From NCBI RefSeq assembly GCF_963678635.1, contig NW_026971645.1:1-64000 (forward strand): a stretch of 64,000 nucleotides of DNA, given 5' to 3'. Source of the stretch: Symsagittifera roscoffensis (lineage: Eukaryota; Xenacoelomorpha; Acoela; Convolutidae). Below the pieces are notes generated by a model that had not been told where the DNA came from, ran no database searches, and saw only the letters and a list, made by a program, of their open reading frames with translations. Made by a program: the position numbers and the translations under genes. Position 1 is the stretch's first letter. Every line of letters begins with the position of its first letter. Shown here piece after piece: positions 20,617-31,621 of this stretch.

Positions 20617-21479
20617 TAATAATTCTGCTGACTGTTCAAAATCTTGCTGAATAATTGAGAATGTTGAATTTTAACATGGTCAGAATATGTTGTTGTTCAT
20701 CTAAACACTTTGAGATTTGGATTGTTGGTCTAAAATAGGGTTTTTGATTAAATATTCTGTATTTCTTTTTGAATCAGTTGCAATATTACTATTAGATAAT
20801 TCTTCATTAAGATTTGTTAATTGACAAATATCTTGTAAATTTAAAACGTTTTTTACTTTGCATGCTCTTTCTTGCTTTGGTTAAATCCGAAAAACCCTCA
20901 GTGAAGTGTAATTTTGCATGGTGAGTTATTGTATACTTGTAATGCTTTTGTATCTGTGTTTGTAATTTTAGCGTATTTGATAGATGAAATCGTTACTCTA
21001 AATGATTTATGGATTGGTTTGAATTCAAAATCAGACATATACAGTTTCTGTGTATTTTGCTCGTTGTTCAATTGATGAATTTGGTTGATAGAAAAGTCGT
21101 ATGTACGTCCAGTTAGTGGTTTTAAATGTTTTCTGTGCTGATTATACATAGGGTACATCTTTGAAAAAACTGAGGGTTGTTTATTTAATCATTGGAAAAA
21201 TGTTAGGTTTGTATTATTGAGTTTTTTATAATTGTCTTTTTGATTTGCAATTCACTGTTTAAGATGGTTATACTTGAGAAATATTTAGTAATAAATTTTA
21301 TTCAAGTTTTGTTTTGTTTAATATCTGTTATGTTGAGTGTTTTTTTGAAAGGTTGATAGGTTTCAGTAAAGTTTTATTTTGTTCCAGTGTTCAAGTTTTT
21401 GAAAGTAGTGATTCAATCTTTCGATAGTTTGTTAAACTTGTACTTGTGCAGTGGCTAGTTTACTGAAACTTTGTGAGGA

Positions 21480-21600
21480 GGGGAAAGTTTTAGGGGTAGA
21501 TTGCGAGTTTCATTCCATGTAGGGATGCTAATGATATCTGATGCTGCGCCGGAGTCGATTAGGAAACCTATTTCAAGATCTGCTTTTTGAACTATTTTTT
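21480..21600 (-). pseudogene. Retroelement aspartic protease remnant, copy 2
   Basis: The same LIDSGAASDIISI motif as in copy 1 is present on the minus strand, with the catalytic DSGA near 21548-21556. The flanking frame is broken. It is the equivalent of the 16,550 site at an offset of about 5.0 kb. Confidence 0.65.
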
Positions 21601-23089
21601 GGGCTTTATAAAGAGATTGGAATTGTGTAAATTGTTTCTTTAGGCTTTGACACTTTGTTTGTTGTACTCTGGTATATGTTAATCATACTTGAATTATTTT
21701 CAATTATTTGTGGAGTGTAGTTTGTTTTATCTTGATTGTTGCATAATTCTTGAAGATATAATTTAGTGTGATCATTTTGTTGAAAATTTGATTCAATTGG
21801 TGTTCCGTACTCATGTTCTATGCTAAGCATGTTAATAATTATAATGTTTTCTGTTTCATTTTGTCATCTGTGCTTTTACAGTGTATGTGGTTTAGTTACA
21901 GTTCTGAAGATTCTGTAGTGTGCCTACCTGGAGTGTCTGGGCTTGTTTCATTTGTAGATTGTACTTGATTGATTTGTATTTGATGGTTTGATGTACTTTT
22001 CTGTAGTTTTGATTTTGTTTGCTTAAATATTGTGAGTTCTTTTGATACTGTGAATGAGAATAATTCTGTTTTTTTTTAATTGTTGTTTCTATTACTAGAG
22101 TCATCAAGTGATCTAATTTATAACTAATTTAAATGGCTTAATGTTAAAATGATTTTGTGATCTAATATTAGAGTGATTCCTATTACGATCGATTGAATTG
22201 ATTCGATTCCGGTTGTGTGAAGAATTTGTTGAGCTTTCATTGGAAAAGTTTCTCTTCTGAGGAATTGAATATAAGCGACTTCTTTTATTGTCTGAGCGAT
22301 TACTTTTACTCGAGTTTGATCTAGAATAAATATTTATATACTGACTATTTTCACTATTCGATCTACTATGTCTGTGTTGTGATTAATTTTCATATATTTC
22401 GTCGATCTGGTGATAATCCGCAAAATTATTGAAATCAGAGGGCTTGATTTTAATCTGTTACTACTATTGCTACTGGGGAGTGGTTTTCCTGAGCTATTAT
22501 TAATTTGTTTGTTTATATTTGGTGTATTTTGAATTGTTTTCATGTCTTGATAAAAAATTTTTTTTTTGGTTATTTATATTTTGGTGTTCATTCTAAATTA
22601 TCCTGTTATTTTCGTCTGCATTCGGCAAGGATATGCCCATATCTGCGACAATAGTTATACCTCTTTTCGAATAAAAATTTGCCATTAAAATTTGTTTTTT
22701 TTTCGTAGATTTTTAGGAATTGATTGTTTTTTTTGCTAATTCATTGTCAGATTCTTGAATATTGTTAATTTGTGAAGATGTTGTTTGAATATCATATACA
22801 TATTGTAGCTTTACCTTTTCTGTTTCCTCTAAGTTCATTTTGATTTCAGCTGGTTCTAAATTGTCTTCTGAGTTTCGGAAATCTTTATTGGGTTCTTAGA
22901 TTGGTGATGGTCGTGATGCTCTCTTTTTTTGCAGTTTTTTTCAATTGTATTGTCAAAGTCATCATTAGAATTTCTGTCATTTTTGTAATTTCGTAATCAT
23001 GTGTATTGAAAGAAATTTTTTTTTGTGCTAGAGTTTCGATTTTTACGGCCAGTTGTTTTTTTGTTTCATTAAGGAGTCTACGGATTAGG

Positions 23090-23480
23090 GAACTGTTGCA
23101 TAGAATTTTTGGTGTTGTTAATTTTTTTTTTCGGAGTCAAAAATTTGTGAAAACTTTTGTGTGAATCTTTTCCAATCTGATTTAACTTCTATAGGTAGAA
23201 CTGAAAACCATTTTCGAGCTGCGCAATCGAGTGTCGTTTGGGTTGAAGTTGTACGTCTATGTATCCAACTTTCCTGAAGTGGTGTGTTTATTGGTTCTGG
23301 ACCTATGTTTAAAATTAGATATGCTGTAACCTCATTTAAGTAGCTTTTTACTGAGTATCCAGGGTCTGTTCATGTGAATACCATGAGTGATTCAATAAAT
23401 TTTATAGACGACTCACCCATAAGGTCTGGGTTTAGTGTCTACTGGAGTGATTCTGTTCTGTTTGGTATATGTAACATTTG
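23090..23480 (-). pseudogene. Retrotransposon Gag capsid-region fragment, copy 2
   Basis: On the minus strand the TLDCAARKWFSVL and DWKRFTQKFSQ landmarks of copy 1 recur. Relative to copy 1 there is a small insertion near 23,355-23,380 that brings in an in-frame stop, and the downstream end differs by an indel in a T-run. Non-functional. Confidence 0.55.
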
Positions 23481-23945
23481 TAAGTTGCTTTTTTTGTAAT
23501 TTCATATTGCCATAAGTAACAAAGTAACGGGGCTTCGTTTGTAACTGATTCGGGTTAATAACATTGAGTATTTGTATGGTTTTGTGGTTGCATGTTATTA
23601 CTAGGCTGTGCATACGGTTCGAAAAAATCTGGTTGAAAAAATTATCTGGTTGAATTTTTTTCTAGTGATTTTTTCTTTGATTAGTTTTATAATGTTGTTG
23701 AATATGATTGAAAGAATCTTTGTCTTCAGAATAGGGTTGGCTTCTTTTGACTTGCCTGTTAGTTGGGTTTTATTTTGTTGAAAATTGGTTATATTACAGT
23801 GCGGTCTGTCGTTTTTCATTTATCATTAAAAAATAAGCACTGATTTTGGTACCTGTTTTTTATGATTGTGTTTTTGCGATTAATTTTGTGTTGCATAGAG
23901 TGGTCGTGTTATTGGATTGCTAAGGTTTTTGAATGTGATTTTTTC

Positions 23946-24145
23946 NNNNNNNNNNNNNNNNNNNNNNNNNNNNNNNNNNNNNNNNNNNNNNNNNNNNNNN
24001 NNNNNNNNNNNNNNNNNNNNNNNNNNNNNNNNNNNNNNNNNNNNNNNNNNNNNNNNNNNNNNNNNNNNNNNNNNNNNNNNNNNNNNNNNNNNNNNNNNNN
24101 NNNNNNNNNNNNNNNNNNNNNNNNNNNNNNNNNNNNNNNNNNNNN
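23946..24145. other. Assembly gap, 200 N
   Basis: This is a run of exactly 200 N. The left side is inside retroelement copy 2 and the right side is inside the 5' LTR of the Ty3/Gypsy element. The missing front of that LTR is about 199 bp by comparison with the 3' LTR, which happens to fit the gap size. The number could equally be a default filler. Confidence 0.99.
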
Positions 24146-24318
24146 TGTTTGTATACATCGTTGTTAGATGTAAAGTTTATTCAAACTCTATTTAATCTGT
24201 TTCATTTAGTCAAAGTCTGACTAACTAAATCTCAAGTAACTAAGAAGAAAAGCAACTAATCAATCAATTCACTATTACGAACAATCTAGTTTTGTCCTTT
24301 AAATCTCGGCAAATGTCA
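24146..24318 (+). repeat. 5' LTR, 3' portion only
   Basis: This 173-bp stretch matches 30931-31103 except for two substitutions (near 24185 and 24231). It ends ATGTCA, the expected CA terminus. The front of the LTR lies in the assembly gap. Confidence 0.9.
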
Positions 24319-26228
24319 TGGCGCTGCCAGCAGTTCCTGTGAACGAAGACAGGACTGACCTGTTGGGTATTCCCCCTTTTTGGGCGAAACCTTCGATTAA
24401 CCCCCCATTCCTTTGGGAATCTTGGATTGGACAGTTCTTCCTGGCAGTGGGGTTAAAAGATAACCTGAACCCTCAGGAGTTATTAGCAGAACCCACGGAG
24501 GTCATCGACGAACCACCTCCAAAAGCTGAGACCATAGGAGCAACGGAAACAGCTGCGGAGGCCGATGCACGCCTCCTCAGAGATCAGGCAGCAGTTCGTC
24601 GCATGGCCGAATACAATGCCGAGCGCAGAAGAAAAGGCCCCAGAATAGGCTTAAACTGGTTCCATCACGAAGCAGAAGCCCGACTGAAGTCACGGCTGTT
24701 TTTCGCTCTAGGAAACGAAGGGAAACGACGTTTCGCGGATTCCTACCCAAATACGGACATCAGTGTCACTCCTTTCCGTGATTTCCACAAAGCCTGCGAA
24801 ACACTATTCAAGATAGAACGCGATTATACTGTCGAGCGCATTAAACTGTACAACAATATCTTTATGTTGGAAAATGACACCTTTTCTTCAATCTACGCTC
24901 GCCTCAGTGCTCAAATTGCCTTGTGTAATTGGCCACGTGCTCAAGAGAGGGATACCCTGAAAGATCTTTTCATAGGACGAATTCGTGATGTGGATGTGCA
25001 ACAGCAGCTGATTAAGGCAAAAGCAGATTTAGACGATACGTTCCAACTCGCTCTAGAATGCGAAAAAGGGGCTAGTACATCGGCCCAGTTCCAAAAACTA
25101 CTCCCACATAACCAAGTCACTGGAAATATCAAGATAAAACAAGAACCCTTTTTCTCAATACAGTCATCTAGAGGAAAGCGGAATACTCCTCAGAACAACT
25201 CTAATCGACCAAATATACAAAGTAACAAAGGCAACAAAGCATGCTATTTCTGTGGCAACCCTTTTAGCCCGGAACACAGAAAGTCGTGTCCCGCTCGAGA
25301 GGTTACCTGCAATCTTTGCAAAAAACGAGGTCATTTTGCTAAATGCTGTAACTCGTCAAGACGTCGCGTCAATTTGGTCGATGATAGTGAGGAAGTGACT
25401 AACCCCTCAATTGACTGTAACTTCATTGATGCAGACTATGATAGCGAACCCGAATACAGTGTGCTACAACTAGAAAGTGCTGTTAGGATTGATAGCGTTG
25501 AGCTTCTCAGATCAAACAAAGGGAAACCGAGAAGCCCCAGTATCCAGCTGCGTACGGGATCGAGCTTTTTCTACTCAACCATCGACACTGGAAGTCCTGT
25601 CTCATTCAATAATAAACGGACTTGCGATTTGATATTACATCGCAACCCGTCGTTCAAATTTCGAGACGTAGCACGGAATCCTATAGACACTCTGTATGTT
25701 GATTACAATAAAAAACCAATCCGCCTTCTCGGCTCAGTTTGTCTACCGATCTCGTCTAGTGGTTGGAGAGTGGAAGAGGCTTGTTTCCTTGTCTCGGAGA
25801 ACAGAACAAGAAACCTGTTGGGTTTGGACTTACAAGACCAATTGGGAATAGTGACCACCCAACTGAAGGCAGAACACGTTCAGCAACTTGAGGTTCTGAA
25901 CCAGGATCCTGTCTCTGATTATTGGAGCTCTTTCTTCGCTAAAAAATACGCGCACATTTTTAATCGATTAGGAAGATCAAAGAACCACAAAGTGTTTACA
26001 AACTTCAAGTATCCACTGGTACAACGTCAGGTTAAGGGACGTAAAGTCCCAATTCACATCCAGGACAGAGTCGCTAACGAAATCAAACAGTTGGTAAAAC
26101 AAGGTCACATTGAGAAACTGGACAAATGCACAACTGACTACTTCATAGCACCCATTGTACTGACTGCCAAGAAGAACGGCTCGATAAAACTTGCTTTAAA
26201 TGCTAAACCGATGAATGCGCAAATCTAG
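24318..26228 (+). pseudogene. Gag - protease - start of RT (636 codons, ends at an in-frame TAG)
   Basis: This is the N-terminal part of the polyprotein. The Gag region includes a charged helical segment around residues 75-110. Two zinc knuckles follow: C309-x2-C312-x7-H320-x3-C324, and C331-x2-C334-x4-H339-x4-C344, for binding genomic RNA. The aspartic protease motif STIDTGSPVS has its catalytic Asp at residue 423 (25584-25586). The last 60 codons enter the RT domain. The stop at 26226-26228 falls inside a conserved RT segment and the same frame continues at once on the other side, so it is an interruption and not the natural end. The start at 24318 is the first ATG after the LTR and gives the full Gag. 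Confidence 0.85.
24319..24333 (+). promoter_or_regulatory. Presumptive tRNA primer-binding site overlapping the gag start codon
   Basis: Directly after the LTR end (A at 24318) the sequence is TGGCGCTGCCAGCAG. It starts with TGG, complementary to a tRNA CCA end, as expected for minus-strand priming. The LTR's last base is also the A of the gag ATG, so the start codon straddles the LTR boundary and the primer site is translated. The tRNA species cannot be named from this alone. Confidence 0.6.
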
Positions 26229-27416
26229 AAGAACAAGTACCAGATGCCAAATATTCACGAGCTTGTTGATTCTGTGGCTCAAATAATCACTAAAGATGTA
26301 CCAGGCACCGTTTGGTTCACCTCGTTAGACTTGAAATATGCTTTCAGCCAGCTGCCATTGTCTTCAGCCACCAGCAGTCATTGTAATTTCAATATTTTAT
26401 GCGGAGATGCTACGGGAATCTATCGGTTTAAGACAGGGTTCTATGGGTTGACCGACATGCCAACCGAGTTTCAGAAGGCGATGGATTGTACCTTACAAGG
26501 ATTAGAAGGTGTGGTTTGCTACCTCGACGACATTCTAGTAGTCACGAAAGGAGACGTTCAAGTACATAATGACTTGGTTGAAAGAGTGATGCAGCGACTC
26601 GATGCAGAAGGCTGGGCATTGAAACTCAGTAAGTGCGAGTTCTCAGTAAATCAATTAACATGGCTAGGTTATGTCATAAATGAGCACGGGTACTGCCCGA
26701 AATTTTCAAAGATTGACGCGATTCGATCACTTAAACCTCCCAAAACCTTAAAGCAGCTCCGCTCGTTTATGGGGACGTTAAATCACTTACAACGATTCAT
26801 ACCTGATCTACACACATATACCGTTCATTTCCGAGAATCTCTAAAGGCATGTAACAAACAGTCTTTTCGGTGGGGGGAGGAACAAGATAACGCCTTCAAG
26901 AGTATCATAAATATGTTGGCTAATATTCCCAATTTATTCCATTATGACTCTTCAAAAAGATCTCGGGTGAAATGTGACGCTAGTCATAACGGGTTAGGGG
27001 CATGTTTGGAACAGGAGATCGAACCAGGAGTTTGGGCCCCAACCGCGTTTGCCTCACGCTTTCTCAATAATGCTGAGACTAAATATAGTACGAATGAACT
27101 TGAGTTGTTGGCGATCGTTTGGGCGTGCGAACATTTTCGTACTTATTTATTGGGCAATCGTTTTCAAGTATTAACCGACCACAAAGCCATTATTTCGGCA
27201 TTGAGTGAAAATTATAATAACAAATCCTATCAGTCGCGCCTTTCACGTTGGGTGGACCGGTTACTACCATTCGATTTCGAAGTTATTCACGTGCCTGGGG
27301 TCACTTTAGGCATTGTGGACTATCTGTATCGACATCCAACCTTCCCAGCTCCAGCGCCATCAATCTACGATGAACTTTTTGCTGTAAAGTCTATTGAGGC
27401 ATTCAATTCGGCCTGA
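26229..27416 (+). pseudogene. Reverse transcriptase and RNase H, continuation of the polyprotein frame
   Basis: This piece is in the same frame as gag. The RT palm is recognised by SLDLKYAFSQLPL, FKTGFYGLTDMPTEF and the catalytic YLDD at 26520-26531. RNase H of the Ty3 type follows, with KCDASHNGLGA, TNELELLAIVWA and LTDHKAI, giving the acidic D-E-D positions. It copies element RNA to DNA and removes the RNA strand. All catalytic motifs are present. The frame ends at TGA 27414-27416, after which it is open again to 27938. Confidence 0.85.
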
Positions 27417-28097
27417 TCATTTATAAATACATTTAATATACTCGACTCGTCTAGTAAGTTATGTTCTTCGTCGCAAGAGGTCGATGTGCCTCAAATTCAT
27501 AAATCAAATTGTCTTCTCGACCAATCAAATCACGTTATGCAAATTCGTGCGTTCGGTCTCTCACCGCGTGAGGGCGTCGAGTCATGTTGTTGCAGAATTG
27601 ACCAATCAGAAACCGGTATGCTAATTAATAATCGTAAACCAAATTCGCTCGCTTCAATTCATTGTCTCCGACCTGAATTGTTAAAAGATAGTCGCAACTC
27701 TTTCTTCTCATCTTTAACTCATTCTACTAATTCTCTTTCACCTCACTCCTCTATCTACAACAACATGAATCTATCAAAACCTACTTCACTACCACATTCC
27801 GCTCTTGAACATACTAACGACAAACCAACTACTCAACCAGCTCACAATCCGATACAACACTCATCGCATAGCACAATGGAGGAACAAGCAGAACTCCTCT
27901 CTTTTGTCGAAAACTTCACATTGAGTTCACCTAATTTTTGACGGCCGAGCCCGCGCCCTTCAGTAAGATCTCGTCAAGTAGGACGAATCTCACGACTGGA
28001 CCAGGTACGTCAACGTAATCGGACCAGAGAGCGTGCGGCGAAAACCCGATTTGTTGCTGCCAGGACTGTCTCTAGAAGGGAGGGACACAACCAGCTT
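27417..28097 (+). pseudogene. Polyprotein linker between RNase H and integrase
   Basis: The gag-pol frame remains open from 27417 to 27938, is stopped by TGA at 27939-27941, and is open again from 27942 into the integrase. The first part is S/T/N/H/Q-rich with no domain; the second part is strongly basic (many R and K). Such a tether is usual before integrase but is long here, about 225 codons. It is a continuous part of pol and not a separate gene. Confidence 0.6.
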
Positions 28098-30371
28098 TTG
28101 GAGGCTATGCGGAAGTGCCGGTTATCAAGACCGGGCAGAGCTCATTCTGCTGATAAAGTTGGCGTGTATGCAATCAATGGTGGAAAGCCTATCATCTCAA
28201 AGTCCAAGAAAGAAATTGTGGGACTACCGGGACTATTCGACGCTGACCTGCTAGCCGAGCTCACAGAAGAAGATAGATTTCTGGGTCCGATGAAACGGGC
28301 CATCAATAACAAAGACGTTTCCAGTTTTAACAAACTCGGAACCTACATGGCCCAATTCTGGTCAAAGGCAGCGGTTGTCAACAACTGTGTGATAAATGAC
28401 AACAAACTGGCCATCCCAGAAGTCCTGAGACCAGCTGTTCTTGCCCGCCTTCATCGGTCGCACCCGGGTCAAGAGGCCATGATGTCAGCGTCTGAATACA
28501 TTTGGTGGCCATTCATGAATCGGCAGATAGTCGACACCTGCGAGAGATGCCGCGAATGCACGTTGTATGGTAAGAACTTAAAGCCCGTCAAGACTTTTCA
28601 TACCGCTCAATCTTTGCCCTTGTTAACGGGGCCAAATCAGGAATTACACTTAGATTTTGCCGGTCCTATTGTAGATGATAGAGGCGTAAAAATATTCTTC
28701 TTGGTAGCTATCGATCGTTTCTCGAAATTTCCTTCTGTACTTATTACAAAAACTACTGGGGCTAAAAAGGTTACGAAATTTCTTGAATCTTATATCCGAA
28801 TTCATGGCTTACCTCATTCTATCAGGACTGATCATGGCTCCGGTTTTAAAAACGAAAAATTACAACAATTCTGTTCTAGTAAAGGTATCAAACACATCTT
28901 TTCCCCAGTCGGAGACCATCGGGGCTCTGGCCTCGTCGAACGTACGATACAAACAATAAAACGCAAGTTAGGCACTGAACAACTGGATCCTACTTTCGGT
29001 AACTTGAAAGAAGTACTCTATCGAATTATAGAAGATATCCGTAAAAGCAATCATTCTACACTTAAGAAGTCATCTTTTGAAATGCACTTCGGACGTAAGC
29101 CCAATACTGAATGGTCACAAGCTTTTCATAATATAGTTAATTCTGATACTTCAGCACAAAGACTTGAACGCAACCTCTTGACGCCGGATCAAATTGCCAG
29201 TCAGGATTATAGTCGAGATCGTGTTAAAGTGGTGCCAAGAGACAGTCTCAGTCCTCAGATTTCCCCACGGTTCAACCCAATGATCTCTCTGGAGGGAAAC
29301 ATTGCCGACAGTGAGCCGTACAAGGCGGTGGCCGATCTTGCCCGGGCGGCTAATAACTGGTCTCAACAGAAGAGAAACCTTCCACCAGATGGGGGAAAAC
29401 GGGTGCTACAGGAGCTGTCGAGTCGCCATTCGGATCTGGCTCAGTCACTAAAAACAGGCCTCTCTCGCAAAACACTATACTTTGCGGAAGACCGGTCAAT
29501 CAATACGCCTCCAGAGGCCCAAGATACTGTTCGCCGTCTACCGACACTTCAACCCCGTCGACAGTTCAAGACAAGTAAACTAGAAACTCTCCTTTTATCC
29601 GATCCTACACGTGTGAGAGTGTTTAGAAAAATTATAGATCGTCAGTCTGGCAAACCTCTTTTTAAACTCGCGAAATTCAAAATTACTCGTGTCACCGATC
29701 ATACATATGTTACCGACAAGGGAAAAGTTTATCGAAAAAATCATGTCTGCCTTAAGCCTAATTATAATAACATTTCAGCAACACACAACACACTAGGTGA
29801 TCGGCTCCAAACTTCATCTTCAAAAAGTGGGGGGAAGAAACCATTTACTCGCGCATTTAACCCAAAGTTGCTTGAAAAACGGCCAGCTAACACGAGCGCG
29901 TCATATCCGGCGGTGGTGGACCTTACTGCGGACTCATCTAGTGAGAGCCCTCCCGTTCAGCACGCTTTGCAAGAAACTCGGACATCTACTCCGATGGAAA
30001 AGCGATTACGGCTACACGACGAATCACAACCGGTTACGTTTGGCAGCTCGTCCCTCACACCGGGCCCATCTTCTATGGATACTAGTGTAGACCCCCCGCC
30101 CACACCATTCAGCCTGCTGATTCCACAACTTGGGTTGCTGGTTCGCATCAAGTACCACTTGACGTGGTTGAGTCCGAGAGTCCTATTGTCCGAGGAAAAG
30201 GCGCGCAGGCAGACCCATATTCGTCGCTCCCTTCTCTTTCTCTCCCAGCTCAGCCGACTACGGATGATCTGGAAGGCACTCGGGCCTCATCTCGCAACAA
30301 AAAGGCCACAAAATTTTTCGGCGACCCATTACAGCACTCAGTCAAATCGGTGGATGAAGCCAACTCATTAG
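28098..30371 (+). pseudogene. Integrase with long C-terminal tail
   Basis: The zinc-binding HHCC domain reads H-x3-H (HRSH) ... C-x2-C (CERCREC) at about 28,450-28,560. The catalytic core has D at 28653-28655 (HLDFAGP), a second D in IRTDHGSGF near 28,830, and E in GSGLVERTIQ near 28,935, giving a D,D-35-E-type site. It inserts the cDNA into the host chromosome. After the core, residues 345-700 form a low-complexity, proline/serine-rich tail. From about 30,092 the frame is probably shifted at a C-run, because the more natural C-terminus (RASSRNKKATKFFGDPL) continues in another frame (30164-30619). The last ~90 codons of this frame look like out-of-frame translation. Confidence 0.8.
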
Positions 30372-30619
30372 GAAAAGAAGCCGACTTGTCATCCTCTACA
30401 AGTATTGTACCATCTTCCAAGACATACGCAAAAGACACTTCAGTGCCATCATCCTCTACAAGTATTATACCATCTTCCAAGACATACGCAAAAGACACTT
30501 CAGTGCCATCATCCTCCACGTCACCTAAACGTAGACCTCTTATTCAGGACCGTCTACACTTAACTTCTCCGGAGGCGTCATTTTCATCCTCGCCAGTTAA
30601 AGCTCAGGACGAAATCTGA
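30164..30619 (+). pseudogene. C-terminal end of the Ty3/Gypsy pol in a shifted frame
   Basis: This frame carries TRASSRNKKATKFFGDPLQH, which looks like a typical basic end of this kind of polyprotein, then a serine-rich tail with a perfect internal 20-residue duplication. It overlaps the previous frame. The change of frame is best placed at the six-C run 30092-30097. The stop at 30617-30619 is probably the natural end of pol. Confidence 0.6.
30390..30519 (+). repeat. 60-bp in-frame tandem repeat in the pol tail
   Basis: The unit starting ATCCTCTACAAGTATT occurs at 30390 and 30450, followed by a partial third copy (ATCCTCCACG at 30510). The two full copies differ at one base (GTAC versus ATAC). 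Each encodes 20 residues including PSSKTYAKDTSVP. The period is divisible by three, so copy number can vary without breaking the frame. Confidence 0.9.
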
Positions 30620-30731
30620 AGATCGTAAAAAACTCACTGTCAAACTTTTAACAAAACTTCGTATTTAAACATTATTCTCTTCACCATGCATTTTACGGGA
30701 TAGGGGGGCTATCTAAAATAATGCTTAGGGG

Positions 30732-31103
30732 TGCTGTCTATTTATTTATGTATTAAACAATTTTTGGGTTCCCCAAAAATTTTCCCTTCCGCGGGGAATG
30801 TGATGAGGCGACATTTAGTACCTCATTTATTTTGCTGTCTTTTGCAGCCATGCTGCATAGTTATTTACCAGTCTGCTCAAGGTCACAGGATTGGCCTTAC
30901 CGAGCGACACACTGTGTGTGATCACTCTTATGTTTGTATACATCGTTGTTAGATGTAAAGTTTATTCAATCTCTATTTAATCTGTTTCATTTAGTCAAAG
31001 TCTGACTAACTAAATTTCAAGTAACTAAGAAGAAAAGCAACTAATCAATCAATTCACTATTACGAACAATCTAGTTTTGTCCTTTAAATCTCGGCAAATG
31101 TCA
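30732..31103 (+). repeat. 3' LTR (about 372 bp)
   Basis: The right end is certain from the match to the 5' LTR end (ATGTCA at 31098-31103). The left end is inferred from a purine-rich run TTAGGGG just before TGCTGTCTATTT at 30732; an earlier G-run at 30705-30710 is an alternative polypurine tract. TG...CA termini fit. Confidence 0.7.
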
Positions 31104-31621
31104 AACGGAAAAAACTCCCTTTTGTGCGTCTACTTTTTAAAAAACTAAATTCAAATACGCAAAGTGGTTAAAAACCCATCCTTAATTTCATATAACTAGC
31201 TTTTAAACAATTATTGTCATCTTCACGGTTTGCAAGGAAAATTAAGGTCGACCTTGCGTTATGCTTTTCGCCTCTCAATTTTATATCAATCTGCAAAAAA
31301 ACTGTACTGAATCATGTATTGTACAATGTATATCAAAGACCCAACTGCTTGCAGAAAAATTTGTATAAACTGTAAAATCTAAGTTATTTGCTAAGTTGCA
31401 TGAAGTATCAAAACCGACCTAAACCTATCAATTAAAAAACATCTCGAAAAAGACAATTACTAAACAACCTTCTATCGGATGTACTCTTTTCGAGAATCAC
31501 TCTAACCGAACCGCGAACACTAAGTCGAAAAATCTGTTTTCCGTGAACAATCTTTTAGATCATGGGATTTACACGATTGGGCAGATGACGGATTTTCAAT
31601 GCGGACTAGTAATAACTTCCT
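31104..31621. other. AT-rich flank between the Ty3/Gypsy element and the small two-exon gene
   Basis: No gene or repeat is recognised. The base immediately right of the LTR begins AACGG, which does not match the sequence left of the N gap, so no target duplication is confirmed. The right part would be promoter and 5' UTR of the following predicted gene. Confidence 0.4.

Larger units (their letters stand above)
19547..23945 (-). mobile_element. Decayed non-autonomous Ty3/Gypsy-like LTR element, copy 2 (5' end lost at the assembly gap)
   Basis: This is the second head-to-tail copy of the same element. The terminal module is at 19547-20166, an RT-start/integrase-tail remnant at about 20,200-20,620, the protease site near 21,550, the zinc-knuckle remnant near 22,650 and the gag core near 23,090-23,480. 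Divergence from copy 1 is clear but modest (scattered substitutions, small indels). It stops at the N run. Compared with copy 1, about 580 bp of 5' sequence are missing and do not reappear beyond the next element at 31,104. Confidence 0.7.
24146..31103 (+). mobile_element. Ty3/Gypsy LTR retrotransposon, nearly complete, recently decayed
   Basis: This plus-strand element has a partial 5' LTR (24146-24318, the rest in the N gap), a primer-binding site right after it, gag, protease, RT, RNase H and integrase in order, and a 3' LTR ending at 31103. All domains from gag to integrase lie in one frame, interrupted only by stops at 26226-26228 (TAG), 27414-27416 (TGA) and 27939-27941 (TGA). A frameshift lies near a C-run at 30092-30097. 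The visible 173 bp of the two LTRs differ at two positions, so insertion was recent. The domain order and DTGS protease fit Metaviridae, perhaps the Mag-like group; the clade is a guess. No target-site duplication can be tested because of the gap. Confidence 0.9.

Noticed and set aside
29957-30151. Open frames antisense to the Ty3/Gypsy pol tail, including 30250-30519 minus with its own 20-residue repeat
   Set aside because: The repeat is the complement of the 60-bp duplication in the sense frame; these are shadows of the polyprotein.
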